In this document: positions 17,079 through 25,692 of the stretch, piece by piece
How the letters are laid out: each line of letters opens with the position of its first letter
How positions within the stretch are numbered: the stretch's first letter is position 1
Assembly (NCBI GenBank): GCA_021108275.1
Contig: JAIORD010000051.1
Location: 1 to 35,902 of the forward strand
Source of the DNA: Methanococcoides sp.
GTDB lineage: Archaea; Halobacteriota; Methanosarcinia; Methanosarcinales; Methanosarcinaceae
Direction of reading: 5' to 3'
Length of the DNA: 35,902 nt
Position numbers and translations under genes: made by a program
Notes under the pieces: model-generated
What the model was told of the DNA's origin: nothing
The model's input: only the letters and a program-made list of their open reading frames with translations
Database searches by the model: none

Positions 17079-18070
17079 TCGATATCGATGGGTCCTATGG
17101 AGAAGGCGGCGGACAGATAGTCAGAAACGCCATAGCACTTTCTGCTGTTACGGGAAAAGCAACATACATAAAGAACATACGTAAAGACCGGCCAAACCCC
17201 GGACTCTCAGCCCAACATGTAAAAGCAATAGGAACAGCGGCCTTATTGTGTGATGCAAAAGTAGAAGGAGTTAAGATAGGCTCCACGGATATTGCATTTT
17301 TTCCACAGGAAATAAGGGGGGGTAACTATACCATTGATATCGGCACTGCGGGAAGCATAGCTTTACTATTACAATGCATAATGCCCATTGCTGCTTATTC
17401 TGACACCAAGGTCAAACTTGACATAAAAGGGGGAACTGATGTTTCATGGTCACCAAGTATCGATTATCTTAATAATGTCACACTCAATGCCCTCTCGAAA
17501 ATGGGCTACCGATGCAACATCGATATTTTAAAAAGAGGATACTACCCGCGTGGTGGAGGTAGTGTTAAGGCAATGATCGAGCCTTCACATTTAGTGCCTC
17601 ATGAACTTTCAGAAGAAAGAGGGACCATTCGTGGAATATCGCATTGCTCCAATCTGCCTGACCATGTTGCACAGAGGCAGGCCGACAAAGCAAAGGCCAT
17701 TCTTGAAGATGCCGGCTATGAATGTTCAATAGAAACATGCCGTACTGACTTTCAATCCACTGGTAGTGGAATAACTTTATATTGTGGAATGAAAGGCTCT
17801 TTCGAGCCCGGTAAAAGAGGAATAACAGCAGAAAAGGTAGGCGGTGATGCTGCTACATCCCTTCTGGATGAACTTTTAACCCCTTCTTCCGTTGACATTC
17901 ATCTTGCAGACCAGCTTATCCCCTATCTCGGACTTGCGGAAGGTGGTTCTTTTACTGTAAAAGAAATAGCACCCCATACAAGGACCAACATCTGGGTCAC
18001 AGAAAAATTCCTTGATGTAAAGTTCAAAACAGAAAAAAGAAAAGGTACAGTGGAAATTTCAATTCAATAA
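17075..18070 (+). CDS. rtcA: RNA 3'-terminal phosphate cyclase RtcA
   Basis: RtcA converts RNA 3'-phosphate ends to 2',3'-cyclic phosphate through an adenylylated histidine. The 331-aa protein starts with the family hallmark IDGSYGEGGGQIVRNA, contains RPNPGLSAQH, the glycine-rich RGYYPRGGGSV, and the C-terminal HLADQLIPYLGLA with the histidine that is adenylylated in characterised homologues. All of it is intact and of normal length. It starts within the end of the upstream oxidoreductase gene and converges with kptA, which also acts on RNA 2'/3' phosphates. Confidence 0.95.
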   Translation: MIDIDGSYGEGGGQIVRNAIALSAVTGKATYIKNIRKDRPNPGLSAQHVKAIGTAALLCDAKVEGVKIGSTDIAFFPQEIRGGNYTIDIGTAGSIALLLQCIMPIAAYSDTKVKLDIKGGTDVSWSPSIDYLNNVTLNALSKMGYRCNIDILKRGYYPRGGGSVKAMIEPSHLVPHELSEERGTIRGISHCSNLPDHVAQRQADKAKAILEDAGYECSIETCRTDFQSTGSGITLYCGMKGSFEPGKRGITAEKVGGDAATSLLDELLTPSSVDIHLADQLIPYLGLAEGGSFTVKEIAPHTRTNIWVTEKFLDVKFKTEKRKGTVEISIQ

Positions 18071-18087
18071 GCTTCAAAAAGCTTATT
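18066..18087. terminator. Shared bidirectional hairpin between rtcA and kptA
   Basis: AATAAGCTT (18066-18074) and AAGCTTATT (18079-18087) form a perfect 9-bp stem with loop CAAA. The stop codons of both convergent genes are inside the stem (TAA at 18068-18070 and its minus-strand counterpart at 18083-18085). Confidence 0.7.
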
Positions 18088-18712
18088 CCTCAGTTTCCAC
18101 AACCCTAAGATATTCCGGTGGAACACCATCTGTTAGCACAATACCCTCATTGACCAACATGAAATGCAATCCATCATTTTGTGCCTCATCCACATCGACC
18201 TCAAGCACTACCGGATTCTTAGTATGGACCGAAGCTGATTCTATCGCCTTCCCATAACTTGTACTAAGATGTACATAACGTTGTCTCATAGGAGCAATAC
18301 CAGTATCAAGAAGCATATCTACCTCTTCCTGACTGACACCATAGTAAAGATATGGAAGCTCAGTTTCAAGATAGTCCAATTCCACATTAACGGAATGACC
18401 GTATCTTGCCCTTATCTTGGAACCCTTTATCTCATACCTAGTTTTCAGGTCAGATTCGATCAGAGAAATAAGCCGTTCCCTTGTCGCCCATTTGTAGCGG
18501 CGGTCCATTATGTCACAGAGCAGGTCCATATTGACCCAACCCTGTTCGTCCATAGTGAGTCCAACATCATCAGGAAAGTGCCTCAATGCGCCTGAAATGA
18601 ACCTTCCGAGACGCTCTTCGCGTTCATCATCCAGTACATACCTTCCGCTCTCACCACAGTCCGGACAAAACTCGCCCCTGAAGTATCCATGCTCATTACA
18701 CTTGCGAATCAT
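18083..18712 (-). CDS. kptA: RNA 2'-phosphotransferase KptA/Tpt1
   Basis: KptA removes an internal RNA 2'-phosphate by transferring it to NAD+. From the ATG at 18710-18712 the protein is 209 aa. It begins with a zinc-finger-like element (CNEHGYFRGEFCPDCG), seen in many archaeal KptA, followed by the KptA fold: ALRHFPDDVGLTMDEQGWV, then IRARYGHSV, the YVHLSTSYGKA NAD-site block and the C-terminal DGVPPEYLR. An upstream ATG (18733) would add 7 residues, but a box A (AAGTATAAAATG, minus strand, about 18730-18741) is spaced for leaderless initiation near 18712. Archaeal tRNA splicing does not obviously leave 2'-phosphates, so its substrate is open. Confidence 0.93.
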   Translation of the reverse strand: MIRKCNEHGYFRGEFCPDCGESGRYVLDDEREERLGRFISGALRHFPDDVGLTMDEQGWVNMDLLCDIMDRRYKWATRERLISLIESDLKTRYEIKGSKIRARYGHSVNVELDYLETELPYLYYGVSQEEVDMLLDTGIAPMRQRYVHLSTSYGKAIESASVHTKNPVVLEVDVDEAQNDGLHFMLVNEGIVLTDGVPPEYLRVVETEE

Positions 18713-18733
18713 GCTATCTAAATGCAAATGCAT

Positions 18734-18967
18734 TTTATACTTAATATATCTTTATCTACATCCACGCATCAGAAAGCGGATAATAGAAAATAAGAACGGA
18801 TTTCTGCAAAATAATGTATGACCTGCCTTTCGTTAGGGTTATATCATATCGAACTAAACTTACCCGAGGCCTATGCTATTACAAAACAAGGAAACAGCCT
18901 ATCTTTTTCCTATAAGTTTTGGATAATTCTTATGGACCCGTTTTAATACTATTTACAGGTGTCATCA
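18734..18967. other. Divergent promoter region kptA / RPA-like gene
   Basis: This region contains the kptA box A (about 18730-18741, minus) and a likely box A for the rightward gene (CCTATAAGTTTT, about 18908-18919). I see no gene or strong repeat between them. Confidence 0.5.
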
Positions 18968-20095
18968 ATGGACGAGATAACTGAGATCTACAATAAGCTT
19001 GGAGGCATTATCAGCGAAGACGATTTTAGAAAGAGGGTCGATGAAAAAGTAGACCAAATGAGCGGTCTTTGTGATATGAAGACAGCAGCAATGCTTGTTG
19101 CTCATGATCTTGGGGTCACAGATACTGTAAAAGATATCATCAAAATAAAAGATATAACTGCTGAGATAGGCAATGTGAGCTTTGTAGCAAAGGTCACCTC
19201 TGTTCTTGATGTACGCGAGTTCAATAGGAACGATGGTACCATTGGCAGAGTAGGAACTGTTAAGGTCGCAGACGAAACAGGCTCCATAAAGCTCACTCTC
19301 TGGGATGACCGTGCAGATATCATCACGAACGGTAGCGTCGATGTAGGGGATTGTCTGGAGATCACAGGTTACGCAAAAGAGGATAGCTATTCCGGAGGAA
19401 CGGTCATAAACATCGGTAAATACGGTCTGATGCGTGAAACCGACCAGAACATAGAGGTCAGAATGCAGTCACACAAGATAGCCGACATAAAGGACGGTAT
19501 GTCCGACATCAACATCTCAGGAAAACTTCTGGATATCTCTGATGTCAGGAACTTCCAGAAAAAGGATGGGAACCCTGGGCGCGTCATGAATATACTGATA
19601 GGTGACGAAACCGGAAAGATACGCGTAACACTGTGGGACGAAAAAGTAGATTCCACCACTTCCCTGAACCTTGATGATGCTGTTGAGATAATCAACGGAT
19701 ATGCAAGAACAAATAACTTCAGCCAGCAGGTTGAGGTACAGATCGGAAACCATGGTGTTCTCAGAAAGACCGAAGCAAATGTCGAGTACAAAGAGAGCTT
19801 TACACCTATCACCGATATCATACCCGGCGAATCCTATTCAATAAAAGGATTTGTTTCCGGTCTTGGAGAACTGAGAGAGTTCGAGAAGGATGACGGAACC
19901 AGCAACATGGTCTCAAACATCTATGTATCTGATGATACCGGCCGTATTCGAGTTGCTCTGTGGGGAGATCATGCCCTTCTTGTGGATGAACTGGACATTG
20001 AGACACCCATCGAAATAATTGATGCATACTCAAAATCCGGATACGAGGATATAGAACTAAGCGCTGGAAACCGTACAAGAATAACAATCAAGTAA
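18968..20095 (+). CDS. RPA-like single-stranded DNA-binding protein, three OB folds
   Basis: From ATG 18968 (preceded by AGGTG at 18957-18961; the GTG at 18959 is part of that site) the protein is 375 aa. After an N-terminal helical segment (1-60) come three OB-fold repeats at about 65-165, 175-270 and 280-372. Each has the pattern EF-(x)-DG...G-x-V...D-(D/E)-TG-x-I-(K/R)-(L/V)-x-LW. This is the replication protein A/RFA1-like family of Methanosarcinales, which bind ssDNA in replication and repair. No C-terminal zinc finger is present, unlike the RPA2/RPA3 type. TAA stop. Confidence 0.9.
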   Translation: MDEITEIYNKLGGIISEDDFRKRVDEKVDQMSGLCDMKTAAMLVAHDLGVTDTVKDIIKIKDITAEIGNVSFVAKVTSVLDVREFNRNDGTIGRVGTVKVADETGSIKLTLWDDRADIITNGSVDVGDCLEITGYAKEDSYSGGTVINIGKYGLMRETDQNIEVRMQSHKIADIKDGMSDINISGKLLDISDVRNFQKKDGNPGRVMNILIGDETGKIRVTLWDEKVDSTTSLNLDDAVEIINGYARTNNFSQQVEVQIGNHGVLRKTEANVEYKESFTPITDIIPGESYSIKGFVSGLGELREFEKDDGTSNMVSNIYVSDDTGRIRVALWGDHALLVDELDIETPIEIIDAYSKSGYEDIELSAGNRTRITIK

Positions 20096-20136
20096 AAACA
20101 AGCACCTATATATGCTATAAAGTAGAACTTTTATGT

Positions 20137-20158
20137 AATTGAATGTGGGAATTCAATT
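20137..20158 (+). promoter_or_regulatory. 8-bp hairpin in the 5' UTR of the CBS array
   Basis: AATTGAAT (20137-20144) pairs with ATTCAATT (20151-20158) across a 6-nt loop, nine nt before a near-perfect Shine-Dalgarno (AGGAGGGTGAT, 20168-20178). A box A candidate (CCTATATATGC, about 20105-20115) would put the transcript start just upstream. It could be a translation control element or a DNA operator. Confidence 0.45.
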
Positions 20159-20181
20159 AGTAGCATAGGAGGGTGATATTT

Positions 20182-20781
20182 ATGGTCATGGTGACCAAAG
20201 GGAACATTGCGGCGGACGGGTCTATCAAAGAGACCCTGAAAGATGTTACCGTTCATGAGATAATGACTAAGGACGTCTTTATCCTTGATGTGACAAGCAC
20301 AGCTCTTGAAGTAGCCAAGGCTATGGATGAACAGAATATTGATAGCGTCATCATAACAAAATATGGTGAAGCTACAGGCATTATAACTGAAAGAGATATG
20401 GTATGTAAGGTAATGGTAAAAGATACCATGCCCCACACCGTAAATGCTGAAGAAATAATGTCATCACCCATTCTAACAGTGAAACCAAATACAGGTGTCA
20501 TAAAAGCATCTGAAATGATGGTGAAATTCCATATTCGAAGGCTTGCGGTCACCAATGGGAAGACGATCGTAGGACTTGTTACCGACAGGGACATCCTTAC
20601 AGTATCTCCGGGTCTGAATACAATTCTGGAAGACCTTATAGAGATAAATAGAGAGCAGGATGCCGTAGAAACTATTGACATTGAAAGGGGGGTATGTCAA
20701 AGGTGTGGATCACATGTGGATGATCTAAATCAATTTAACGGTCTTATACTATGCGAAGATTGTAGAGAAGAAGAAGAATAA
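20182..20781 (+). CDS. CBS-pair protein with C-terminal zinc ribbon
   Basis: From the ATG at 20182, set by the strong Shine-Dalgarno, the protein is 199 aa. It has one Bateman module of two CBS motifs (about 22-78 and 85-140; ending GIITERDM and GLVTDRDIL) and a C-terminal zinc ribbon with CQRCG...CEDC. CBS pairs bind adenosyl ligands such as AMP, ATP or SAM. The zinc ribbon suggests contact with nucleic acid or protein. It is the first of five consecutive CBS genes and is the only one with an extra domain. Its cellular target is unknown. Confidence 0.9.
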   Translation: MVMVTKGNIAADGSIKETLKDVTVHEIMTKDVFILDVTSTALEVAKAMDEQNIDSVIITKYGEATGIITERDMVCKVMVKDTMPHTVNAEEIMSSPILTVKPNTGVIKASEMMVKFHIRRLAVTNGKTIVGLVTDRDILTVSPGLNTILEDLIEINREQDAVETIDIERGVCQRCGSHVDDLNQFNGLILCEDCREEEE

Positions 20782-20831
20782 AAGATGAAGATGAAGCTTC
20801 TTTGTCTGATTCATATGAACGGGGGTTTTAT

Positions 20832-21608
20832 ATGAAAGTCAACGAAATTATGTCCAAGGATGCTGTTAGTGTTAAAGAGCACGACAACATGACATATGCA
20901 CGGCAGTTAATTAGAGACCATTTTCTTAGAGGTCTTGCTGTAACCAATGCCAATGGAAAGATGGTTGGTATCCTTAAAGATAAGGATATTCTCAACATCA
21001 CATCCACACGTTCCAATGTAACCATTGAGGGATTCGTGAATGATTGCCCGCTTATAACGCAAGAAACAGACATTATGGATGCTGCAAAACTTATTATTGC
21101 ATCAGATGTCGGGCTCTGCCCAGTAGTGGCATCTGAAACTGATAAAGAGATAGTTGGAATGGTAAGCAATTCAGATATTCTTGCAAATATCGGATCTCAT
21201 AAGATAAATACCAAAGTTGCAGCTGATGTCATGACAACTGATGTCATTAGCTGTAACCCACAGGACATTCTTACAAAAATATGGCCGATCCTACTTACAT
21301 CGAATTGTTCCGGTCTACCTGTGGTCACCAATTCTCATGAACTTCAGGGAATGATAACTATAAGGGATATCATAAGATCCGGATTTGTCAGGCCAGCCAT
21401 TAGTGAGAAAAATCAAACACAGTCCAAAGACGTTCCTTCAGTTGAACAGATAATGTCAACTCCTGCCTATACAGTGGCTTCTGACACCAGTGTAAAAGAG
21501 TGTATTGAAAAGATGCTCCATTATGATATCGGAAGACTGACGGTTGTTGATGATGGGAAAGTAACAGGAATAGTGGCCCGGACCGATATACTGCGTGCTT
21601 CTTTATGA
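20832..21608 (+). CDS. Four-CBS-domain protein
   Basis: From the ATG at 20832 (preceded by GGGGG at 20821-20825) the protein is 258 aa and consists of four CBS motifs, i.e. two Bateman modules (MKVNEIMSKDAVSV... GILKDKDIL; ...GMVSNSDIL; VMTTDVIS... GMITIRDII; QIMSTPAYTV... GIVARTDIL). No catalytic or DNA-binding domain is attached, so it presumably acts as a ligand-sensing subunit for another protein. A TTG start at 20802 is possible but less likely. The gene is 50 nt downstream of the previous CBS gene. Confidence 0.9.
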   Translation: MKVNEIMSKDAVSVKEHDNMTYARQLIRDHFLRGLAVTNANGKMVGILKDKDILNITSTRSNVTIEGFVNDCPLITQETDIMDAAKLIIASDVGLCPVVASETDKEIVGMVSNSDILANIGSHKINTKVAADVMTTDVISCNPQDILTKIWPILLTSNCSGLPVVTNSHELQGMITIRDIIRSGFVRPAISEKNQTQSKDVPSVEQIMSTPAYTVASDTSVKECIEKMLHYDIGRLTVVDDGKVTGIVARTDILRASL

Positions 21609-21785
21609 GTGTTTGTTCTGCTTTATGACCTAGCATAACTGAGGCGAATCTATCAAGAAATAAAAATTAAACAATTAGGACTGTAACCACAGACCTTTCA
21701 ATATTTTTGGATGGCTTTTTGTTTATTCCAAAATTCGTACAGCCAATGGAATACTTAATTATTGGAAAAAAATAAGGAGGATAAA
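21609..21785. other. 177-nt gap in the CBS array, possible second promoter
   Basis: This is AT-rich and the longest gap within the array. CCAAT (21744-21748) and ATTGG (21760-21764) could pair. No strong box A stands out. AAGGAGGAT at 21774-21782 is the Shine-Dalgarno of the next gene. Confidence 0.35.
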
Positions 21786-22733
21786 ATGAAACTTCAAAAC
21801 AATGGCCCTGTAGGTAGCAAGAAAAAGGATCCTGTTCAGTTTGCTACTAATGAAACAATGGATAAGAGGGCTTTCGATTTCCATGCGAAGATATCAGAGC
21901 ATGAAGGGGATATTATGTCTGTGGCAACTAAGCATGTTATTACAATCCCGCCTACAACAAAGATCATTGATGCCATCAAGATAATGACAGAAAGGAAGTT
22001 CAGGCATATTCCTATCACAAACGCTGGCACAAACAAAATTGAAGGTATCATTACATCTTTTGACATAATCGATTTCCTTGGGGGAGATAAGAGCCAACTT
22101 ATTGAAAATAAATACAAAGGGAACTTGCTGGCTGCTATCAACGCTGATATAAGTTCGATAATGCAACCCCACGTAGTGTCCATTCATAGCACTGGCAATA
22201 TCAAGGAAGCCTTTGAGCTCATGCTGAAGCACAACATAGGAAGCTTGCCTGTAGTTGATAGCACAGATCATGTTTGTGGAATATGCACTGAGAAGGACTT
22301 CTTAACGTTTGCAAGCGGACTTCCCACTAATATGTCAGTTGCCGGTCACATGAGCAAAAATGTGGAAAAGGCGTCTGCTGATATGAAGATCGGAGATGCT
22401 GCTAAAGTGATGGTCAAGAACAACTTTAGGAGACTTCCTGTTGTAAAGAAGGATATACTCATAGGAGTTGTCAATGCATCGGCCATTATGAACTTTTTCG
22501 GGAACGGAGAGGTATTTGAGAATTTGGTCACCGGTAATTTCCATGAAGCAATGGATGTTCATATCAGTTCATTGGTCTCAAAGGATGTAGTATGGACCAC
22601 TTCTGATATAGACCTCGGAGAAGCTAGCAGCCTCATGCTCAAACATGGTGTTGGATCCCTGCCTGTAATCGATAATGAAGAGCTTTGTGGTATAATCACA
22701 GAGAGGGATATCCTAAGAGCAATAGCTGAATGA
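21786..22733 (+). CDS. Four-CBS-domain protein with basic N-terminal extension
   Basis: From the ATG at 21786, preceded by AAGGAGGAT, the protein is 315 aa. Residues 1-40 are a polar, lysine-rich extension (QNNGPVGSKKKDPV). Four CBS motifs follow (DIMSVATKHVITI... GIITSFDII; IMQPHVVSI... GICTEKDFL; HMSKNVEKA... GVVNASAIM; LVSKDVVWT... GIITERDIL). Extra linker residues separate the units. The first extension could bind nucleic acid or a partner. No enzymatic domain is visible. Confidence 0.9.
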   Translation: MKLQNNGPVGSKKKDPVQFATNETMDKRAFDFHAKISEHEGDIMSVATKHVITIPPTTKIIDAIKIMTERKFRHIPITNAGTNKIEGIITSFDIIDFLGGDKSQLIENKYKGNLLAAINADISSIMQPHVVSIHSTGNIKEAFELMLKHNIGSLPVVDSTDHVCGICTEKDFLTFASGLPTNMSVAGHMSKNVEKASADMKIGDAAKVMVKNNFRRLPVVKKDILIGVVNASAIMNFFGNGEVFENLVTGNFHEAMDVHISSLVSKDVVWTTSDIDLGEASSLMLKHGVGSLPVIDNEELCGIITERDILRAIAE

Positions 22734-22778
22734 ATTTTATTTCCACAGGAATAACTAACAAACAAAGGAGGATGAGAT

Positions 22779-23618
22779 ATGAATGTATCAGACATCATGA
22801 GTTCCCCGGTATATGTAATGGAGCCGGAAGAGCCTGTGTCACATGCAAGGAAATTGATGCTTAGACATAAGATAAGCACAATTGTTGTCGCGGAAGGCAA
22901 AAAGATGATAGGTATCGTTACTAAATCCGATCTTGGAAGACGCCTGGCCCAGGCAGAACCAATGTGGAGACGAAGACCTATTGACAAGGTTCCTGTAAAG
23001 ATGATAATGACAGAAGACCCTGTTACGATCTATAAAGATGCATCTGTTCCTCAAGCAACGGCATTGATGGTCGATAACGATATCAATAACATCCCTGTGC
23101 TCAACAATGGAGAACTTGTGGGCATTGTTACAAGAGTGGATATAATTCGCTGCATGTCTGAACTCCCTGTTAAGAAAGATCTGGGTGAGATCATGACAGC
23201 AGATCCTATTTTTGTTCACAGGCATCACACCCTCAACCACGTGATAGATGAAATGGAAAGTAACAATGTCAGCAAGCTTATTGTTACAGATGATTCCGGG
23301 GAAGCGGTCGGAATTATAACTACAAGAGAACTTGCACTGCAGGTACTTGCAGATAATGAGGGAGAACTTCCTTCAAAGAACATAAAGATGGCAAGAAAAT
23401 CAGAACCCAGTGGTGAGAAAATATACAGATATGTCAAGACTGTCCCTCTTGTGGCAGAGGATGTAATGAGCGACATATTTGCTGTACTGGATGTTGGAGA
23501 TGATATCACAAAAGCTGCAAAGATCATGGTAGATAGGAACATTACAGGTATCCCTATTGCTGAAAATGATGAGATCGTCGGTATTGTCAGCAGGACAGAT
23601 ATCATGAGAGCAGCTTGA
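22779..23618 (+). CDS. Four-CBS-domain protein
   Basis: The protein is 279 aa from an ATG preceded by AAAGGAGGAT (22764-22773). Four CBS motifs are visible (MNVSDIMSSPVYV... GIVTKSDLG; MIMTEDPVTI... GIVTRVDII; EIMTADPIFV... GIITTRELA; DVMSDIFAVL... GIVSRTDIM). A basic, polar linker with KMARKSEPSGEKIYRY joins CBS3 and CBS4. It presumably forms a two-Bateman-module sensor binding adenine nucleotides, by family inference. It lies 45 nt after the previous gene. Confidence 0.9.
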   Translation: MNVSDIMSSPVYVMEPEEPVSHARKLMLRHKISTIVVAEGKKMIGIVTKSDLGRRLAQAEPMWRRRPIDKVPVKMIMTEDPVTIYKDASVPQATALMVDNDINNIPVLNNGELVGIVTRVDIIRCMSELPVKKDLGEIMTADPIFVHRHHTLNHVIDEMESNNVSKLIVTDDSGEAVGIITTRELALQVLADNEGELPSKNIKMARKSEPSGEKIYRYVKTVPLVAEDVMSDIFAVLDVGDDITKAAKIMVDRNITGIPIAENDEIVGIVSRTDIMRAA

Positions 23619-23684
23619 TGGATGTTTGAGAGATTTGTGATAGATTAGTGATCTGACGTCACGAAATAAAAGAGGTGAGAAGAT

Positions 23685-24461
23685 ATGCAAGTGAAGGACA
23701 TAATGGTAGAACCGATATCTATTGATAAAGCAGACACGATATCCCATGCGCTTGATGTTATGGAAAAGAAGGATACACGCCGCCTTTTGGTAAAACATGA
23801 CGATAATCTTATCGGCATACTTACAATGAGAGGTATTACTAAAGAACTTGGTACACGAAAGAAAGGGGCTAAACCTGCATCTTCACTCCATGTAGCAACT
23901 GCTGTTTCAGATAAATTCGTAAAGGTCCTTCCTGATATGGATGTGGACGACGCACTTATACTGATGGCAAATGACCGCGGTATTATAATTGTAAGCGAGA
24001 ATGAGAAGATCCTCGGTTGGGTTACACCAAATGAAGTGCTGAACAATAGTCAGATCGATGGTTATGCTGCTGAGATAATGAACAAAGAACCTATAACCGT
24101 ACATCCAGGAGACAGAGTCAGCCATATCAGACACATAATCCTTGATGAAGATATTGGAAGGTTCCCTGTTATTGAGGATGGCAAACTTATAGGTATTGTC
24201 ACTGAGCAGGATATCGCTAAGTCAATGCGTGCTTTCAGGGATATTGTTTCTGGAAATCAGCAAGATTCACGCATTAAGAACCTCATTGTCGAAGATATTA
24301 TGAAAAGAGGTGTCAAGACCGTGAAATCCAACACTCTGATGTCGGATGTTACAGCGATGATGCTCAAGGAAAAGATCGGTGGTTTGCCGGTAATGAACCT
24401 TGAAGGAGATATGGTAGGTTTCATTACAAGAAGAAACATTATTAGTGCGTTTGCACAGTGA
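23685..24461 (+). CDS. Four-CBS-domain protein, last of the array
   Basis: The protein is 258 aa with an ATG preceded by AAAGAGGTGAG (23668-23678). Four CBS motifs are visible ([13 protein letters not shown]... GILTMRGIT; a degenerate second one ending [19 protein letters not shown]... [19 protein letters not shown]... GFITRRNII). Its stop is 4 nt before the ATG of the RNA ligase gene, so ligase translation is probably coupled to it. That makes the ligase the best candidate partner of the CBS array. Confidence 0.9.
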   Translation: MQVKDIMVEPISIDKADTISHALDVMEKKDTRRLLVKHDDNLIGILTMRGITKELGTRKKGAKPASSLHVATAVSDKFVKVLPDMDVDDALILMANDRGIIIVSENEKILGWVTPNEVLNNSQIDGYAAEIMNKEPITVHPGDRVSHIRHIILDEDIGRFPVIEDGKLIGIVTEQDIAKSMRAFRDIVSGNQQDSRIKNLIVEDIMKRGVKTVKSNTLMSDVTAMMLKEKIGGLPVMNLEGDMVGFITRRNIISAFAQ

Positions 24462-24465
24462 AAGA

Positions 24466-25635
24466 ATGAGACCTGATGATGCTGATCGTATCATATTGGA
24501 TGTGAGGGCAGCTGCAGATTATCTGGACCTGCCCGTATCCAAACTCCAGAAATTATTACAAAAGCGTGAGCTTTTGCAGCTCTGGGGAGAACATCAGCAT
24601 CTTTTTCGTTTTGATACATCTATTTCTCATATTGACAGCGGGTCAGTTCTGTAGCAAAAGAACGGCTGTTTTGAACTTATAAGAGGATTTCCAAAGATAC
24701 AGCGAGCCATGCTGTTAAAACCTGCTATAGAAGCTCACTTTTTTGATGTCAAGACAGTATGTGTCGAAGAGAAGATGAACGGTTTTAATGTGCGTATCGT
24801 GACATTTGACGGGAAGATCATTGCCATAACCCGCGGAGGTTACGTCTGCCCTTATTCCACTGAAAGGGCACAGAAGTTTTTGGATATTGACTTTTTTGAA
24901 GAACATCCAGAACTTGTGCTCCACGGCGAGATGGTAGGTCCTGATAATCCTTATATCCCAAAGAAGATCTACAATGTCGAGTCCCTTGAACTTTTTGTTT
25001 TCGATATAAGACATAAGCATACTGGCATTCCCCTTCCGCTTCATGAGCGAAGGCAGCTTGCAGAGGAATATGGATTCACACAGGTCAGGCTCTTTGGCGA
25101 ATTTCCAAAGGAAGAAGCTCCCTTAAGGATAAGTGAGATCATCAGGGAACTTGGGAAGATAGAACACGAAGGCGTTGTTATCAAAGATCCCATGATGGAT
25201 ATAGCACCTTTAAAATATACCTGTTCGCAAAGCAATTGTGCAGACCTGAGACATGCTTTCAAGTTCTACAATGATGTCGGCAGGGATTATCTGTTCTCCA
25301 GGGTGGTGCGCGAAGGTTTTCAGGCAGTTGAATGGGAAGAGACATCTGATGATATAGACAAGCGCTGCCTGCAACTTGGGAGAAGTATACTTTACCCCAT
25401 GATAGATTCGATCAACGATATAGGAAATGGCTCCCTTGTAGCCGATGAAGTTCAGATGAGGGTATCAAGCCTTGAGACCGTTTCAAAGTTCAAGGAATAT
25501 TTAAGACGGCAAGGCATGGCAACCATTTTCAGTGAGCCTGAGGTGGTAGGTGATGAATTTATTGTCAAGATCAGGAAGCTGAGCAAGAGTACCAATGATA
25601 AGACGCTTTCTATGTGGAAGGGAGAAACATGGTAA
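24466..25635 (+). CDS. ATP-dependent RNA ligase (archaeal Rnl3 type) with in-frame TAG
   Basis: The whole frame from ATG 24466 to TAA 25633-25635 is 390 codons; codon 63 is TAG (24652-24654). Reading TAG through gives 389 aa, the normal length of Rnl3 ligases, which join RNA 5'-phosphate and 3'-OH ends or circularise RNA. The N-terminal part (1-62) matches the family's N-domain. After the TAG come ELIRGFPKIQRAM, motif I EEKMNG (Lys103 as the AMP-accepting lysine), RGGYVCPYSTE, motif III HGEMVGP, FDIRHK, motif IV HEGVVIKDP, motif V LKYTC and the C-terminal dimerisation region. Starting at the ATG at 24709 would lose the N-domain and GFPKI block. Pyrrolysine at residue 63 is the simplest reading. 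A GTG at 24445 could be an alternative start. Coupled to the CBS gene. Confidence 0.9.
24652..24654 (+). other. In-frame TAG, candidate pyrrolysine codon (RNA ligase codon 63)
   Basis: The frame and family similarity are continuous on both sides (upstream ISHIDSGSVL, downstream QKNGCFELIRGFPKIQ). A weak stem CAAAA/TTTTG (24655-24673) follows directly. No frame change is needed. Confidence 0.75.
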
Positions 25636-25692
25636 GCTCAAAAAAGCATATATCACAATAAGTATTTGTGTACACAAAAAGTGTGATAATAT

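Noticed and set aside
22839-23240. 133-aa minus-strand ORF within the CBS array
   Set aside because: It is antisense to a CBS gene and without a recognisable family; similar shadows occur along the whole array.
24655-24673. PYLIS-like stem after the ligase TAG
   Set aside because: Only a 5-bp A/T-rich stem; too weak to call, and archaeal TAG readthrough does not strictly need such an element.
24709-25635. RNA ligase starting at the ATG at 24709 (308 aa)
   Set aside because: It would omit the conserved ELIRGFPKIQRAM segment and the N-domain that lie upstream in the same frame beyond the TAG.
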